Shown here piece by piece: positions 17,728 through 26,776 of a stretch of 38,130 nt of DNA; positions within the stretch are counted from its first letter, which is position 1; each line of letters begins with the position of its first letter. The notes under the pieces were generated by a model. The model was not told where the DNA came from and made no database searches. It worked only from the letters and a program-made list of their open reading frames with translations. Source of the DNA: Bradymonadales bacterium. Its GTDB lineage: Bacteria; Myxococcota_A; Bradymonadia; JAFGEP01. Both the position numbers and the translations under genes were made by a program. The DNA lies in the NCBI GenBank assembly GCA_016931535.1, contig JAFGEP010000054.1, forward strand, positions 1 to 38,130, written 5' to 3'.

Positions 17728-18846
17728 GTGAACAAGAAGCAACGCACTCGTGCAACCATCAGCTGGTTCATACCAGCGGTCCTGCTGGCTCTGGTCGCCT
17801 GGTGGCAGCTCGGATCTTCAACGGGCGGTTCGGGCATCGCCCAGGCACAGGTCGTGCCGGTCCCGGCGGCAGCGGGGGAGACGCCGGCCACGACGGGAGA
17901 AACACCGGTCGAGACGCCCGCAACACCGGAGACGCCCGCCTCCCAGACGGGACTGCTCCTCTCCTTTCCCTTCTACGGCAATACGCCCAGCCTGGCCTGG
18001 TCCCCCGACGGCAGCCGGCTGGCCTTCAACTCGGCATTCCGTTCCGCCCGAAACCGCGACGAGGTCGCAGCCCTCAGCGAGGCTCTGGGCCTTTATCTCT
18101 ACGAGCGAGAGGGCGCGGCCGTCCGCCGGCTCGTCCCCGAGCAGCGATACCATCCGGCCTGGCTCGGAAACGAGCGCATCGCCAGCGCCTGCTCCCACTA
18201 TGAGATCTGCACCGAAGGGCTCTACTTGACCGGTCTGGACGGCGCCAGCCAGCACGCCCTGGACGCCGGCGTCTACCATACCGTGGCGGTCGACGACCAC
18301 CAGGTGCTGTTTTACAGCGGATACCCCGAGTACACGCAGTGGAACCGCCTGGACATCCAGACCTCCACCCGCGAGACCGAGCTGTCTGCGGCCTGCTCCT
18401 GGGAGCCTCCCGCCGAGATGTTCGTGGACCAGTGCCTCCAGCAGGTGGGTGAGATGCGGGTGCTGTCCGACGAGGCCAAGGGCCTCTGGGTCCAGATCGG
18501 CACGGAACCCCCGGTGCTCCTCGATACCCACCTGCCCTTCGTCTTTACCCGGCGCGCATACTCCTGCCAGCAGGAGCACCGCGGTCCGGTAGCCCCCTGC
18601 CTCTCCCCCGACGGTCGCCAGGTCGCCTACGTGGCCTCCGCGGAGAACGGTATGGAGCTCCGCGTCCACGGCCTGCCCGAGACCCAGGAGGCGCTTGCCG
18701 CCATGCACCAAGGGGAATTTCCCGTCGGCTCTGTGATCCCCGAGGTATGGGCTCCCCCGGGCACCGCTCCGGAAGTCCCCGCTCCGCAAGGCACCGCTCC
18801 GGAAGTCCCCGCTCCGCAAGGCACGGCTCCGGCTGCCACCGAATAG
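17728..18846 (+). CDS. Exported beta-propeller-like protein, single six-cysteine unit
   Basis: The protein has 372 residues, starting at GTG. The N-terminus is a signal peptide or anchor ending near AQAQ, then a Thr/Pro/Glu linker. One unit of about 245 residues follows. It opens with FYGNTPSLAWSPDGSRLAFN and closes with GPVAPCLSPDGRQVAYVAS; both are WSPDG-type strands of TolB/PD40 propellers. Six cysteines in three close pairs (CSHYEIC, C-x12-C in CSWEPP...VDQC, C-x10-C) suggest disulfides outside the cytoplasm. The tail is a Pro/Ala/Thr repeat made of a 30-bp DNA repeat. The next gene encodes two copies of the same unit plus a similar signal peptide, so the pair arose by duplication. The binding partner or ligand is unknown. 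Confidence 0.85.
   Translation: MNKKQRTRATISWFIPAVLLALVAWWQLGSSTGGSGIAQAQVVPVPAAAGETPATTGETPVETPATPETPASQTGLLLSFPFYGNTPSLAWSPDGSRLAFNSAFRSARNRDEVAALSEALGLYLYEREGAAVRRLVPEQRYHPAWLGNERIASACSHYEICTEGLYLTGLDGASQHALDAGVYHTVAVDDHQVLFYSGYPEYTQWNRLDIQTSTRETELSAACSWEPPAEMFVDQCLQQVGEMRVLSDEAKGLWVQIGTEPPVLLDTHLPFVFTRRAYSCQQEHRGPVAPCLSPDGRQVAYVASAENGMELRVHGLPETQEALAAMHQGEFPVGSVIPEVWAPPGTAPEVPAPQGTAPEVPAPQGTAPAATE
18761..18830 (+). repeat. 30-bp in-frame tandem repeat
   Basis: Two exact 30-bp copies (18761-18790 and 18791-18820) and a third of 10 bases with one change encode a repeated PEVPAPQGTA tail at the C-terminus of the propeller protein. The copy number is likely to vary between strains by slippage. 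Confidence 0.9.
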
Positions 18847-19075
18847 ACGGCCGCGAATCCGCTAGATTGCCCGCCTTTTCCGCATCTTGAAAACCATCAA
18901 GCCACCAAGATCGTTTAGAAGACGGTCTACCCAGCGACAGAGCGACAGTGCGACCTTTGGCGCTTGATCCCCTGTGCCCGCTGGGCCACATGCGCTAGTC
19001 TATGGCACTACGGTGCTCGGCGGTCGGTTGGTTGGTGAACCGGCGCCGGCATCCGAGCAGGGAGGTTCGGCGAAC

Positions 19076-21250
19076 ATGGTTGGTCGGTGCGCACGATGGG
19101 CGGCGCCCTGGTTGGGTCTTGTGACGATCCTGGGGTTGGTCGGATGGTGGCAGGCCAGCCGATTTTCCTCGGTGGTCCCCCTGGCCCAAGCACAGGCTGC
19201 TGCGGAGGAGTGGGTTGCCCAGGGCGATCAGCCCGTCGGGGTCCAGGTGGAAACGGCGACCGACAGGCCTCAACTGGGTCTGCAGCACTGGTTGGTTTTC
19301 TACGGCAGCACGCCAAGCTTGGCCTGGTCTCCCGATGGCAGTCGCCTGGCCTTCAATGCGGCCTACGACTACTTCGGCTATGACGAGGCGATCCGGACCA
19401 ACCAGGAGAACCTGGGTCTATGGGTCTACGAACGGGAGACGAACCAGTCTCGCCTCCTGTTGAAGGAGCAACGCTACCACCCTGCCTGGCTGGGAGATGA
19501 GCTGATCGCAAGCGGCTGCTCCCCCTACGAGCAGTGTACCGAGGGGCTGTATCTCACCGGGCTGGACGGCTCCAACCAACATGCGCTGGCGATCGGCGTC
19601 TACCACACGCTGGCGGCCAACGATCACCAGGTGCTCTTCTACAACGGATTCTCCGGTTACACCCAGTGGAACCGCTACGACATCCATACCATGGCGCGTG
19701 AGACCAACCTGGCCGATTCCTGCTCCTGGGAACCGCCGCCCCGGCTGTATGTCGATCAGTGCGTGCAGCAGGTCGGCGAGCTGCATGTGCGGTCGGAGGC
19801 CGATATCGGATTGTGGGCTCGGTGGGGCGCCGGTCCCTGGGTGCTGATCGATGCCGCGCCACCCCACGTGATCCACAGCGCGGCCTACGACTGCGCGGAG
19901 AGCCATGGCGGTCCGGTAGCGCCCTGCCTGTCACCCGATGGCCGCCTGGTGGCCTACGTGGCTTCCCACGATTGGGGCGCGATGGAGCTCCGGATCCATG
20001 CACTGCCGGAGACCGCCGAGGAGCTTGCATCGATGTTTGCGGGGGAAGATTTCGCCATGCCGCCAACCCCCTCCTTTGTGATCTCCAGCCCGCCGACGGG
20101 AACAGCGATGTTATGGGGCAGCGGCGGGGACATGGTCGGAGAGCTGGGCGGGCTGATCCAAACAACAGGGTCGGTAGAAGAGGGTGCGAACAGGGCCGAG
20201 GGACTACTTTGGCGTGATGACATCGAATGGGGTACGGACGAGATGTCCGGCAGCATGGGCGGGACAGGTTTGTTGCGGGGCGCGACGCCGTGGGACGCTT
20301 CGGTACAGCAGGGTACGCGCGGTGACTGGGGTGAGTCGCAGGCGGTTGGAGGGGAAGAGGAAAGTGGCTGGTTCTGGCCGGATGCGATCGAGGGGAGCGG
20401 GGTGACCAGGGGGTCTTCTCTGGCCTGGAACCCGGTGCAGCTTCCGCTGGTAGCCCGCACTTTTCCCGATCACTCCGCGGGTCGGGAGCTCGCGATGCTG
20501 ACCTTCGATTTTTACGGGGACACCCCCAGCCTGGCCTGGTCCCCCGACGGTCGGAAGCTGGCCTTCAACTCCGCCTACCGCTCCTCCATCTTTCTGGATG
20601 ACGGGCGTGGTGGCTACAATCTCCCCCAGGACCAGCAGGGGTTATGGGTGGTCGACCTGGAGCAGCGCCAGGCGACCCGCGTTGTAGACGAGGGGCGCTA
20701 CCATCCCGCCTGGGCAGGAAGGGATCGGTTGGTCTCCGGCTGCACCATCTGGGAGGCTTGCACCACCGGGCTATTGCTCACCGATCTGGCCCTGTCGAGC
20801 AACCGGCAGCTTTTGAGCAACAGCGTCTACAACCCCCAGGCGGTCAACGAGCACCAGGTGCTCTACTTCAGCGGCAACGAAGTGGACAGCAGCTGGCACC
20901 GCTTCGACCTCGACGCCGGGACGGAGGAAACAGGCCTGTCCGCCAACTGCTCCTGGGAGCCTCCCGCCGAGCTGATGGTCGACCAGTGCCTCCAGCAGGT
21001 CGGACCGGTGCGGGTCTGGGTCCAGGTACCGACCGGTCTCTATGCCCAGATCGGCGACGGGGACCCCATTCGTCTCGATCCGTCGCCTCCCTGGATCTAC
21101 GAGGACATGGGGGTGTGGGGTTGTCCGCGGTCCAACTACCATGGGCCCATCGCACCCTGCCTGTCGCCGGACGGTCGCCATGTGGCCTACGTCACTCGGG
21201 GTGCGGTCGGTCTGTCGCTTCACCTCGTCGAGATCCCCCAGGCACCTTAG
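19076..21250 (+). CDS. Exported beta-propeller-like protein, two six-cysteine units
   Basis: The protein has 724 residues. The ATG at 19076 was chosen over 18974 because GGAGG lies 10 nt before it and a signal peptide follows at once (WLGLVTILGLVGWWQ, cleavage region AQAQ), resembling that of the preceding gene. Unit B (about 70-320) and unit C (about 475-722) each start with FYGxTPSLAWSPDG and carry the same three cysteine pairs (CSPYEQC/CTIWEAC; CSWEPP...VDQC; C...GPxAPC). The roughly 150-residue linker between them is Gly/Ser/Thr/Trp-rich and low in complexity. Units B and C each resemble the single unit of the upstream protein. Probable role: extracytoplasmic binding or scaffolding. No catalytic residues stand out. 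Confidence 0.85.
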   Translation: MVGRCARWAAPWLGLVTILGLVGWWQASRFSSVVPLAQAQAAAEEWVAQGDQPVGVQVETATDRPQLGLQHWLVFYGSTPSLAWSPDGSRLAFNAAYDYFGYDEAIRTNQENLGLWVYERETNQSRLLLKEQRYHPAWLGDELIASGCSPYEQCTEGLYLTGLDGSNQHALAIGVYHTLAANDHQVLFYNGFSGYTQWNRYDIHTMARETNLADSCSWEPPPRLYVDQCVQQVGELHVRSEADIGLWARWGAGPWVLIDAAPPHVIHSAAYDCAESHGGPVAPCLSPDGRLVAYVASHDWGAMELRIHALPETAEELASMFAGEDFAMPPTPSFVISSPPTGTAMLWGSGGDMVGELGGLIQTTGSVEEGANRAEGLLWRDDIEWGTDEMSGSMGGTGLLRGATPWDASVQQGTRGDWGESQAVGGEEESGWFWPDAIEGSGVTRGSSLAWNPVQLPLVARTFPDHSAGRELAMLTFDFYGDTPSLAWSPDGRKLAFNSAYRSSIFLDDGRGGYNLPQDQQGLWVVDLEQRQATRVVDEGRYHPAWAGRDRLVSGCTIWEACTTGLLLTDLALSSNRQLLSNSVYNPQAVNEHQVLYFSGNEVDSSWHRFDLDAGTEETGLSANCSWEPPAELMVDQCLQQVGPVRVWVQVPTGLYAQIGDGDPIRLDPSPPWIYEDMGVWGCPRSNYHGPIAPCLSPDGRHVAYVTRGAVGLSLHLVEIPQAP

Positions 21251-21389
21251 GGTCAAGCCAGGAATCAGGCCCGGAGGATATGAACAGCCCAAGCTCAGTC
21301 CGCAGTCAGGCCGGTGAAGGGTCGCACCACAGCAGGGGCGATCGCCGATGAGGCGGCGGTCCTCCGGTTCTTCGATCGAGGGGAAGGCT

Positions 21390-23231
21390 ATGGGAGCGCT
21401 GGTTCGCGAGCAGCTGCGGAGATGGCGTGACCCGTCCTGGCTCGCCCCCCTGTCGTTGGGGGTGGTGTGGCTGGTTCACACCACGGCCATCGATCGGCTG
21501 GATATCACCAAGCTGGCCAGCGCGCTCTTGATCCTGTCTCTGGCCGCACTGTTCGCCCGATCGCCGCGAGGCGAAGGGCGCCCCGAGCCTCCTTGGGCGG
21601 TAGCCGCCGCCAAGGGCGGGGGCTCCTGCGGCGGATGGTCCGGAATTCCGCTGGTGGGGTGGCTGGGGCTGGCCCTGGCCGTCGCCAGCATCGCCTTTCC
21701 CCGTTTCCTCGCTGCCCGGGTCGAGGGGTGGGCGCCCTGGGTTGCGGCCATCGCGATGTTCCTGTTGGTCCGCCGCGCTATCCGGCCCAAGATCGAGTGG
21801 GTCCTGGGCGCGACGGCGACAGCGCTTGTCCTCTTCGGGATGGCCCAGGCGCTGGGGGCGGGTTGGTTTACCGGCCAGCTTACCCTGTTTGCCCACCGGC
21901 CGGTGATGGGAACGCTGGGAAATCCCGACCTGTATGGCGTTTGCCTGGCGGGTTGCCTGCCCTTCCTGGTGGTTGGGGCGAAGCGAACCCCCTGCCTGCT
22001 CATCGGCATCGGGGTAGTGGCCGCCGTATTGCTGTCCGGCTCGCGAACCGCCTGGGTGATGCTCCTGCCATCGCTGGTCCTGGCGCTGGTGGTGTTGGGC
22101 TGGAGGAGGGCTGTCCTGATCGTCCTGGTGGGGCTGAGTCTGGCCCTGCTGGTCGATCGAGCAGGAGGAAAGGCGGATCTGGTGAGCCGTGTCGCCGACC
22201 TGGCCGAAGAGAGAGGAACCGCCACCGGCCGGATCTATCTCTGGCGGGTCAACGCACGGGTGCTGGGTGCCGCGGGATTCGTGGGCAGAGGACCGGAGAG
22301 CTTCCGGCGAATCTGGCCCGAGATCCAGGCGGAGTACCTGGCCGAGCACCCGGAGCAGGCCCATTTCTACTCGGATCTCCGCCATGCGCATGTCGACCTG
22401 GTCGAGATCGCTGCAGACTGGGGGTGGATCGGTCTGGCGTTGATGCTGCTGGCAGCCTTGTGTTTACTGCTCCCGGAGGGGCTCCAACCCTGGAAGCGAT
22501 GGAGCAGAAAAAAAAGAGATCCCGCAGCCAAGGAGCATCTGCAACCGGTGGTTGCCGACCGCCAGGAGGTCGATGCACCGGCCAAAAGTCCGGGCGATTC
22601 TACAGAGGAGCGGTCCGCCCCCCATCTTGCCGGTCATCCCAGGGGGCCGAGGTGGTCAAGGGTGCCGGAGGATGAGGGGGGACTGCGCCGGATGGGAGCC
22701 CGGGTGTCGTTGTTCGTTCTGCTTTTGGGGGGGCTGGCGACCCCGGTGCTGTTCGAGGTTCCTTCTCTTCTGCTGGCGGCGATGGCGGCGGGGATCTTGC
22801 TGCCAGGTCCGCATGCCGCTGTTGATGACAACGGCTGGGCCAGGCGTCTGGGTCGGATCCTGGCCGCCACCGGTCTGCTGGTGACCTTGTTCTGGGTCGG
22901 ACAGCGCACCGGTTCGGAGTGGATGCGAACCTCGGGGCTGGTCGCGGAGATCGAGGGGAGACTCCAGGAGGCGCGCGAGCTGTACCTGGGCGCAGCGCAG
23001 TTGGATGAGACCAACCCGTTGGCTCACATCATGGCCACTCGTGGCCTGCTGGAGATCGACCCGGTGCAGGCCCTCTGGCATGCCCGTCAGGCGGTAGGGG
23101 AGCTCCCCACGGCAGCCGCTTTTGCCTTGCAGGCGGTAGCCGCCCAGGAGGCGGGCGAGCAGGAGCTGGCCTGGCACTCCTTTGCGATCGCCGGTCGGTT
23201 GCGACCCGAGGGATCGACGGAGGAGCGGTGA
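21390..23231 (+). CDS. O-antigen ligase/polymerase-like membrane protein with C-terminal TPR-like region
   Basis: The protein has 613 residues. The ATG at 21390 is preceded by GAGGGGAAGG; the earlier ATG at 21348 lacks a site. Many membrane helices are evident (LSLGVVWLVHTTAI, LALAVASIAFPRFL, LGATATALVLFGMAQAL and others). The central part has LLSGSRTAWV and, after it, a large loop with GRIYLWRVNARVLG, GRGPESFRR and DLRHAHVDLVEIAADWG, as in the Wzy_C/O-antigen ligase family. The last 75 residues (EGRLQEARELYLGAAQLDETN) look like tetratricopeptide helices, common in such proteins from this kind of bacterium. Likely role: polymerising or transferring surface glycan, or glycosylating protein. 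It is 139 bases after the propeller genes on the same strand. Confidence 0.87.
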   Translation: MGALVREQLRRWRDPSWLAPLSLGVVWLVHTTAIDRLDITKLASALLILSLAALFARSPRGEGRPEPPWAVAAAKGGGSCGGWSGIPLVGWLGLALAVASIAFPRFLAARVEGWAPWVAAIAMFLLVRRAIRPKIEWVLGATATALVLFGMAQALGAGWFTGQLTLFAHRPVMGTLGNPDLYGVCLAGCLPFLVVGAKRTPCLLIGIGVVAAVLLSGSRTAWVMLLPSLVLALVVLGWRRAVLIVLVGLSLALLVDRAGGKADLVSRVADLAEERGTATGRIYLWRVNARVLGAAGFVGRGPESFRRIWPEIQAEYLAEHPEQAHFYSDLRHAHVDLVEIAADWGWIGLALMLLAALCLLLPEGLQPWKRWSRKKRDPAAKEHLQPVVADRQEVDAPAKSPGDSTEERSAPHLAGHPRGPRWSRVPEDEGGLRRMGARVSLFVLLLGGLATPVLFEVPSLLLAAMAAGILLPGPHAAVDDNGWARRLGRILAATGLLVTLFWVGQRTGSEWMRTSGLVAEIEGRLQEARELYLGAAQLDETNPLAHIMATRGLLEIDPVQALWHARQAVGELPTAAAFALQAVAAQEAGEQELAWHSFAIAGRLRPEGSTEER

Positions 23232-23421
23232 ACGCGGTGGTCTGGGTCGTCCGGTTTTGGGTGATCACCCGCTGCTGCTGAACAGACGCGCAGCATAGGT
23301 CACAAGCCAGTGGCGTCGGTCTTCAAGTGGAACACCGTCGAGCCGGTGGGATGGGCGATCCTGGGTGGCTCCACCCAGGGTGCCGTTTTGCCGTTTTGGC
23401 TTCGGCTGGCCGTGGTTGATT

Positions 23422-23462
23422 GTCGGCTGCTGGCCGTCGGTTGTCGGCAGTCAGCAGCCGAC
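23422..23462. other. 11-bp perfect inverted repeat downstream of the RRM gene
   Basis: GTCGGCTGCTG (23422-23432) pairs perfectly with 23452-23462 around a 19-nt loop, starting 8 bases past the RRM stop. The T-run of an intrinsic terminator is missing on both strands. It may end or protect the RRM transcript, or be a REP-like element. Confidence 0.5.
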
Positions 23463-23470
23463 TTCAGGGC

Positions 23471-23752
23471 TTACCAGCGATTGAAGCGGCCGCCCTGGCC
23501 CCCGCGGTTTTCGCGGGCTCTGGCCTCGGCCACTTTGAGGTTCCGTCCGTCTATCATCATGTTGTCCAGAGCGGACATGGCGGTCTTCGCTTCCTGGTCG
23601 TCATTCATCTCGACGAAGGCGAAGCCCCGGGGGCGACCGGTCTCCCGATCGGTGATGATGGATACGGATTCTACGGATCCATGCTGCTCGAATAGCTGTT
23701 GCAGTTGGTCTTCTTGCATGCTGAACGGCATGTTGCCTACATACATTTTCAT
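23471..23752 (-). CDS. Small RRM-domain RNA-binding protein with Arg/Gly tail
   Basis: The protein has 93 residues. The ATG at 23752 follows GGAGA by 9 nt and gives the standard start MKMYVGNMPF. One RRM fills residues 2-82, with RNP2 at YVGNMP (4-9) and RNP1 at RGFAFVEM (52-59), the aromatic RNA-stacking residues intact. The tail RENRGGQGGRFNRW is short and Gly/Arg-rich. This is the common bacterial cold-inducible type of RNA-binding protein. The 400 bases upstream hold no gene but do hold hairpins, which would suit a long regulated leader. Confidence 0.95.
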   Translation of the reverse strand: MKMYVGNMPFSMQEDQLQQLFEQHGSVESVSIITDRETGRPRGFAFVEMNDDQEAKTAMSALDNMMIDGRNLKVAEARARENRGGQGGRFNRW

Positions 23753-24151
23753 GGCGAACATTCTCCAACCCGAGTGGTAACGAAAGAACCTGAGCTGCAA
23801 CTCGGGCGACACAGGGACGGTTCTTGGGCGCCCTGCCTATGCAGGGCTTGAAAGTACGAACGACTCATTCGGTATGTTTACGTCGAGGTTTGAGCTGGGG
23901 GGGACTGACCGAACCTGATGTGGCCCCCTTGGCCTTCCAAGGTGGCCGGCTGTCTTTTCACTCCACACGCTGACCTCATCGGCCAAAGGCTCCATACACC
24001 CGATCGGCTCACGGTGCAAGAGATTAATGAGACCAGTATCCGACATCTCTGGCGGCTCGCACCCGATCGGGCTCGCACTCTGGCTCACACTCACGCTTTG
24101 GCGATGGATGGGAGATTCGAATTTGTTCCGTAGACCAAGGCGCTGGTCGTG
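23753..24151 (-). other. Probable long leader region of the RRM gene, with hairpins
   Basis: About 400 bases without a convincing gene. Two inverted repeats lie close to the RRM start: CCCGAGT (23769-23775) with ACTCGGG (23800-23806), and GCCCTGC (23830-23836) with GCAGGGC (23841-23847). Between them is ACACAGGGACGGTTCT, a word that to my recollection recurs in intergenic DNA of other proteobacteria. An 85-codon minus-strand frame at 23837-24094 has no ribosome site or known domain and is not called. Confidence 0.4.
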
Positions 24152-26776
24152 TCACCGCCGGCGGGAACGGGGTGTCAAGCGACACCAGATGGCGGAGGGC
24201 GAACGGCGGAGGGCGAGCAGAATCGCCAGCAGCCCCGCCAGGAGGAGATGCTGGCGGCTGGCCGGCGACGGCACCTGGCCACATCCACAACCTTCCTCCG
24301 GAGTGGCCGGAGGAGCTGGGCCGCCATCCGATTGGCCCGTGTCCGGGCCGGCATCGAGGTCTTCCTGAGGCTCCGGCGGCGGGCAAAGCCAGGACTCGTC
24401 CCAGACCTCCAGCGCGACCGGTTCAGACTCCACCTCCAGGCCGGCTGCGTTGGTGACCGCTACCACCAGCGCATCACCGCTCGGCGGAAATGCCGGTTCG
24501 ATCTCGAACTCAACCACCTGTGGCTCCGAGCTCGGCCCTGACAGCGTGAGCTCTTCCAACTCGGTCCAATCGGAATCCCCGATCTGCCAGCTCAGACCCA
24601 CCACGGGCGAGTGCGGTTCCCGCAGCGCAACCCGTACCTGGTGCCTGGGGATCCTCGGCAAGTAGTCGGGGTCGCTGACGCAGTCGATGAGGAACTCCGT
24701 GGGGGTCACCTCTACCTGCTCCAGCTCCGGCGCCGAGCCGTCGATGGACAGCGGATCGCTCCAGCCGATCAATCCGGTGGCCTCGTCCACGTACCTGGCG
24801 AACAGCCGTACCACCAGGCTGCTGCCGTCCGACAGGGGGGGCTCGAAGGAGATCTCCGGCTCCATCCAGGGGAGGAATTCGACCTCCGGTCCCAAGGGCT
24901 CCCCCTCAACCTGTTCGAAAGGTTGGGCCACGAAAACCGCAACCTGGTCCCCGAACCGCTCTCGGTTGAACACCAGCGGCACCAGCGCGCCGTCGTGCCA
25001 CCAGTCCCCCGGCAGAGTGATTTGGGGGATGGCATGCAATGCGAAATCCACCCAGTGCTGCTCCAACCCGACCAGATCCACCTGGATCTCCTCTTGGGGG
25101 TCGGCATAGCCGTCTGCCTGGACCCGAACCCGCTCCAGGCCCGCGGTGAGGTCGCTGAACACGGCGATCCCGTTGGCCGCCGCCTCCGCGGAGAGGCCGC
25201 TCTCCTCCAGGTCGATCTGGGCCGAGTCGATACCGCCACCCGCCGGCGCGATGCGGACCTTGACAAAGAGGACCGCTGGCTGGACGTCCGGCTCGGTGAC
25301 CGGCAGAGAAGGGGGCCAGTGACCATAGGTGCCGAAGTTGTCTCGGAAGACCTGGTAGTCCAGCTCCAGGTCGCCAATGGTCCAGAGCCGGTCCCAGCTG
25401 GAGGTGAACCAGGGGAGGGTGCCGTCGCCCACATACAGCTCGAGGTAGAAGCCGAGCACGCCGGTAGGTTCGGCGACAAAGGAGAAGGACAGCTCGCTGC
25501 GGGGCTCGGTGGTGTACAGGGTGGGGTCGATCTCCACCTCGATCGACCCCTGGCCGGCCACTTCGTCCTCTTGCTGGTCGAAGCCGGGATGGTCGCGCTT
25601 CATCACACCTCGGACCTCTCCCACGAAGGGCAGGGCCGAGAAGAAGCGGACGTGGGCTGTCAGGGTCTGGGGCGCCTGTGACGACGCCACCGCCTCGATC
25701 GGGTCATCCTGCGCGTCGGTGTACCAGACCCGGTCTACGATCAGCTCGGGAACGGGGGCGTAGCTCTCGGGCAAGAACTGCATCATCGACTGGATGTTGC
25801 CCGAGACAAAGGCGTGCCAGCTATAGGCGGGCCAGCCGTCCGGAGGCCGGAACACCAGGTGGTCCAAGGCCAGTGCCGGTCCAAGGTCGGCATAGAGGGT
25901 ATCGTATTGGGCCCAGAAGTCGGGATCGACGATGGCGGTGCCGAGGATGCGTCCAAGCTCCCGCTGGGCGTGGGGAGAGGGCTCGACATAGCCTTCGATC
26001 AAGCTCCCGATCTCGCCCGAGGACAGGAGCCGCAACAGGTCAGCGGGCGGCCGGTCGATCAGGAAGGAGATCAGCGACTTGGCCCCTTCGCGGTCCACCC
26101 CCTCAACGTACTCGTCGGCCATCTGCACCAGCTCGTCGAGTTCGACCAGCATCTGGTCGCAGTCCACGTGGGCGTGATGGTAGGCGTTGCCTTCCTGGCA
26201 GTACCAGGTCAGGATCTCCTGCCCGCGCTGCCAGGCCGCCGTCCCCTCCAGGCTGAAATCGTAGACGATGTCCACCACCGCCATGTAGTCGCCCAGGATG
26301 ACATCGCCCAACGACTCCATGATCCCCTCGAACTCCCCGGCTGCTCCATTGTCGTCCAGTGCCAGGTCGAGCATCCCGATCGGTCGCGAGCCGACCAGGG
26401 CCTGCGGGGTAAAGGAATGAGCGGACGCGTCCGAGGAGATGTGGGAGAGATGCCCCAAGGCGAACATCCGATGCAGGGGGCCCATCTCGATGGCCCGGTC
26501 CAAGAGGTGGTAGCTCAGTCCCTTGGAGTGTCCGAAGGTCAGCGACTCCAGTGCTGCAGCCAGATCGGGCGAAATGCACCCCAGGTGCAGGTAAGACATG
26601 GCCATGGGCTCGGCCGCTGCCTCCGCCCAGGAGGGGTCTTCCTCGAGCAGGAGCTCCAGGAAACGGTCGGCCTCGCGCACGTGAATGCCGGGACCGAAAG
26701 CGTGAACCTGGGTGGTGCAGATCGACAGGGTGAACACCAGCACCAGAAGGGCGAAGGGACGGAGGGGAGATGGCAT
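24152..26776 (-). CDS. Zinc-dependent phospholipase C-like surface protein with MYXO-CTERM-like tail
   Basis: The protein has 874 residues. A signal peptide covers about 1-26 (VHA then FGPGIHVREADRF). The N-terminal 250 residues resemble the bacterial zinc-dependent phospholipase C/S1-P1 fold: the first mature residues with a His, YLHLGCISPDL, KGLSYHLLDRA and FALGHLSHISSDASAHSF give a string of His and Asp suited to bind zinc. The middle 500 residues are beta-rich, probably Ig-like domains. Near the end come acidic, Pro-rich sequence, GCGCGQ, a hydrophobic segment (LLLAGLLAILLALRR) and a basic end, the arrangement of the MYXO-CTERM sorting signal. The tail runs about 15 residues further than usual. 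Likely role: lipid hydrolysis or surface adhesion; activity is not certain. Confidence 0.82.
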   Translation of the reverse strand: MPSPLRPFALLVLVFTLSICTTQVHAFGPGIHVREADRFLELLLEEDPSWAEAAAEPMAMSYLHLGCISPDLAAALESLTFGHSKGLSYHLLDRAIEMGPLHRMFALGHLSHISSDASAHSFTPQALVGSRPIGMLDLALDDNGAAGEFEGIMESLGDVILGDYMAVVDIVYDFSLEGTAAWQRGQEILTWYCQEGNAYHHAHVDCDQMLVELDELVQMADEYVEGVDREGAKSLISFLIDRPPADLLRLLSSGEIGSLIEGYVEPSPHAQRELGRILGTAIVDPDFWAQYDTLYADLGPALALDHLVFRPPDGWPAYSWHAFVSGNIQSMMQFLPESYAPVPELIVDRVWYTDAQDDPIEAVASSQAPQTLTAHVRFFSALPFVGEVRGVMKRDHPGFDQQEDEVAGQGSIEVEIDPTLYTTEPRSELSFSFVAEPTGVLGFYLELYVGDGTLPWFTSSWDRLWTIGDLELDYQVFRDNFGTYGHWPPSLPVTEPDVQPAVLFVKVRIAPAGGGIDSAQIDLEESGLSAEAAANGIAVFSDLTAGLERVRVQADGYADPQEEIQVDLVGLEQHWVDFALHAIPQITLPGDWWHDGALVPLVFNRERFGDQVAVFVAQPFEQVEGEPLGPEVEFLPWMEPEISFEPPLSDGSSLVVRLFARYVDEATGLIGWSDPLSIDGSAPELEQVEVTPTEFLIDCVSDPDYLPRIPRHQVRVALREPHSPVVGLSWQIGDSDWTELEELTLSGPSSEPQVVEFEIEPAFPPSGDALVVAVTNAAGLEVESEPVALEVWDESWLCPPPEPQEDLDAGPDTGQSDGGPAPPATPEEGCGCGQVPSPASRQHLLLAGLLAILLALRRSPSAIWCRLTPRSRRR

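Noticed and set aside
23837..24094. 85-codon minus-strand frame upstream of the RRM gene
   Set aside because: No ribosome site, no domain, and it overlaps the inverted repeat near 23840. It could be a remnant, but nothing supports it.
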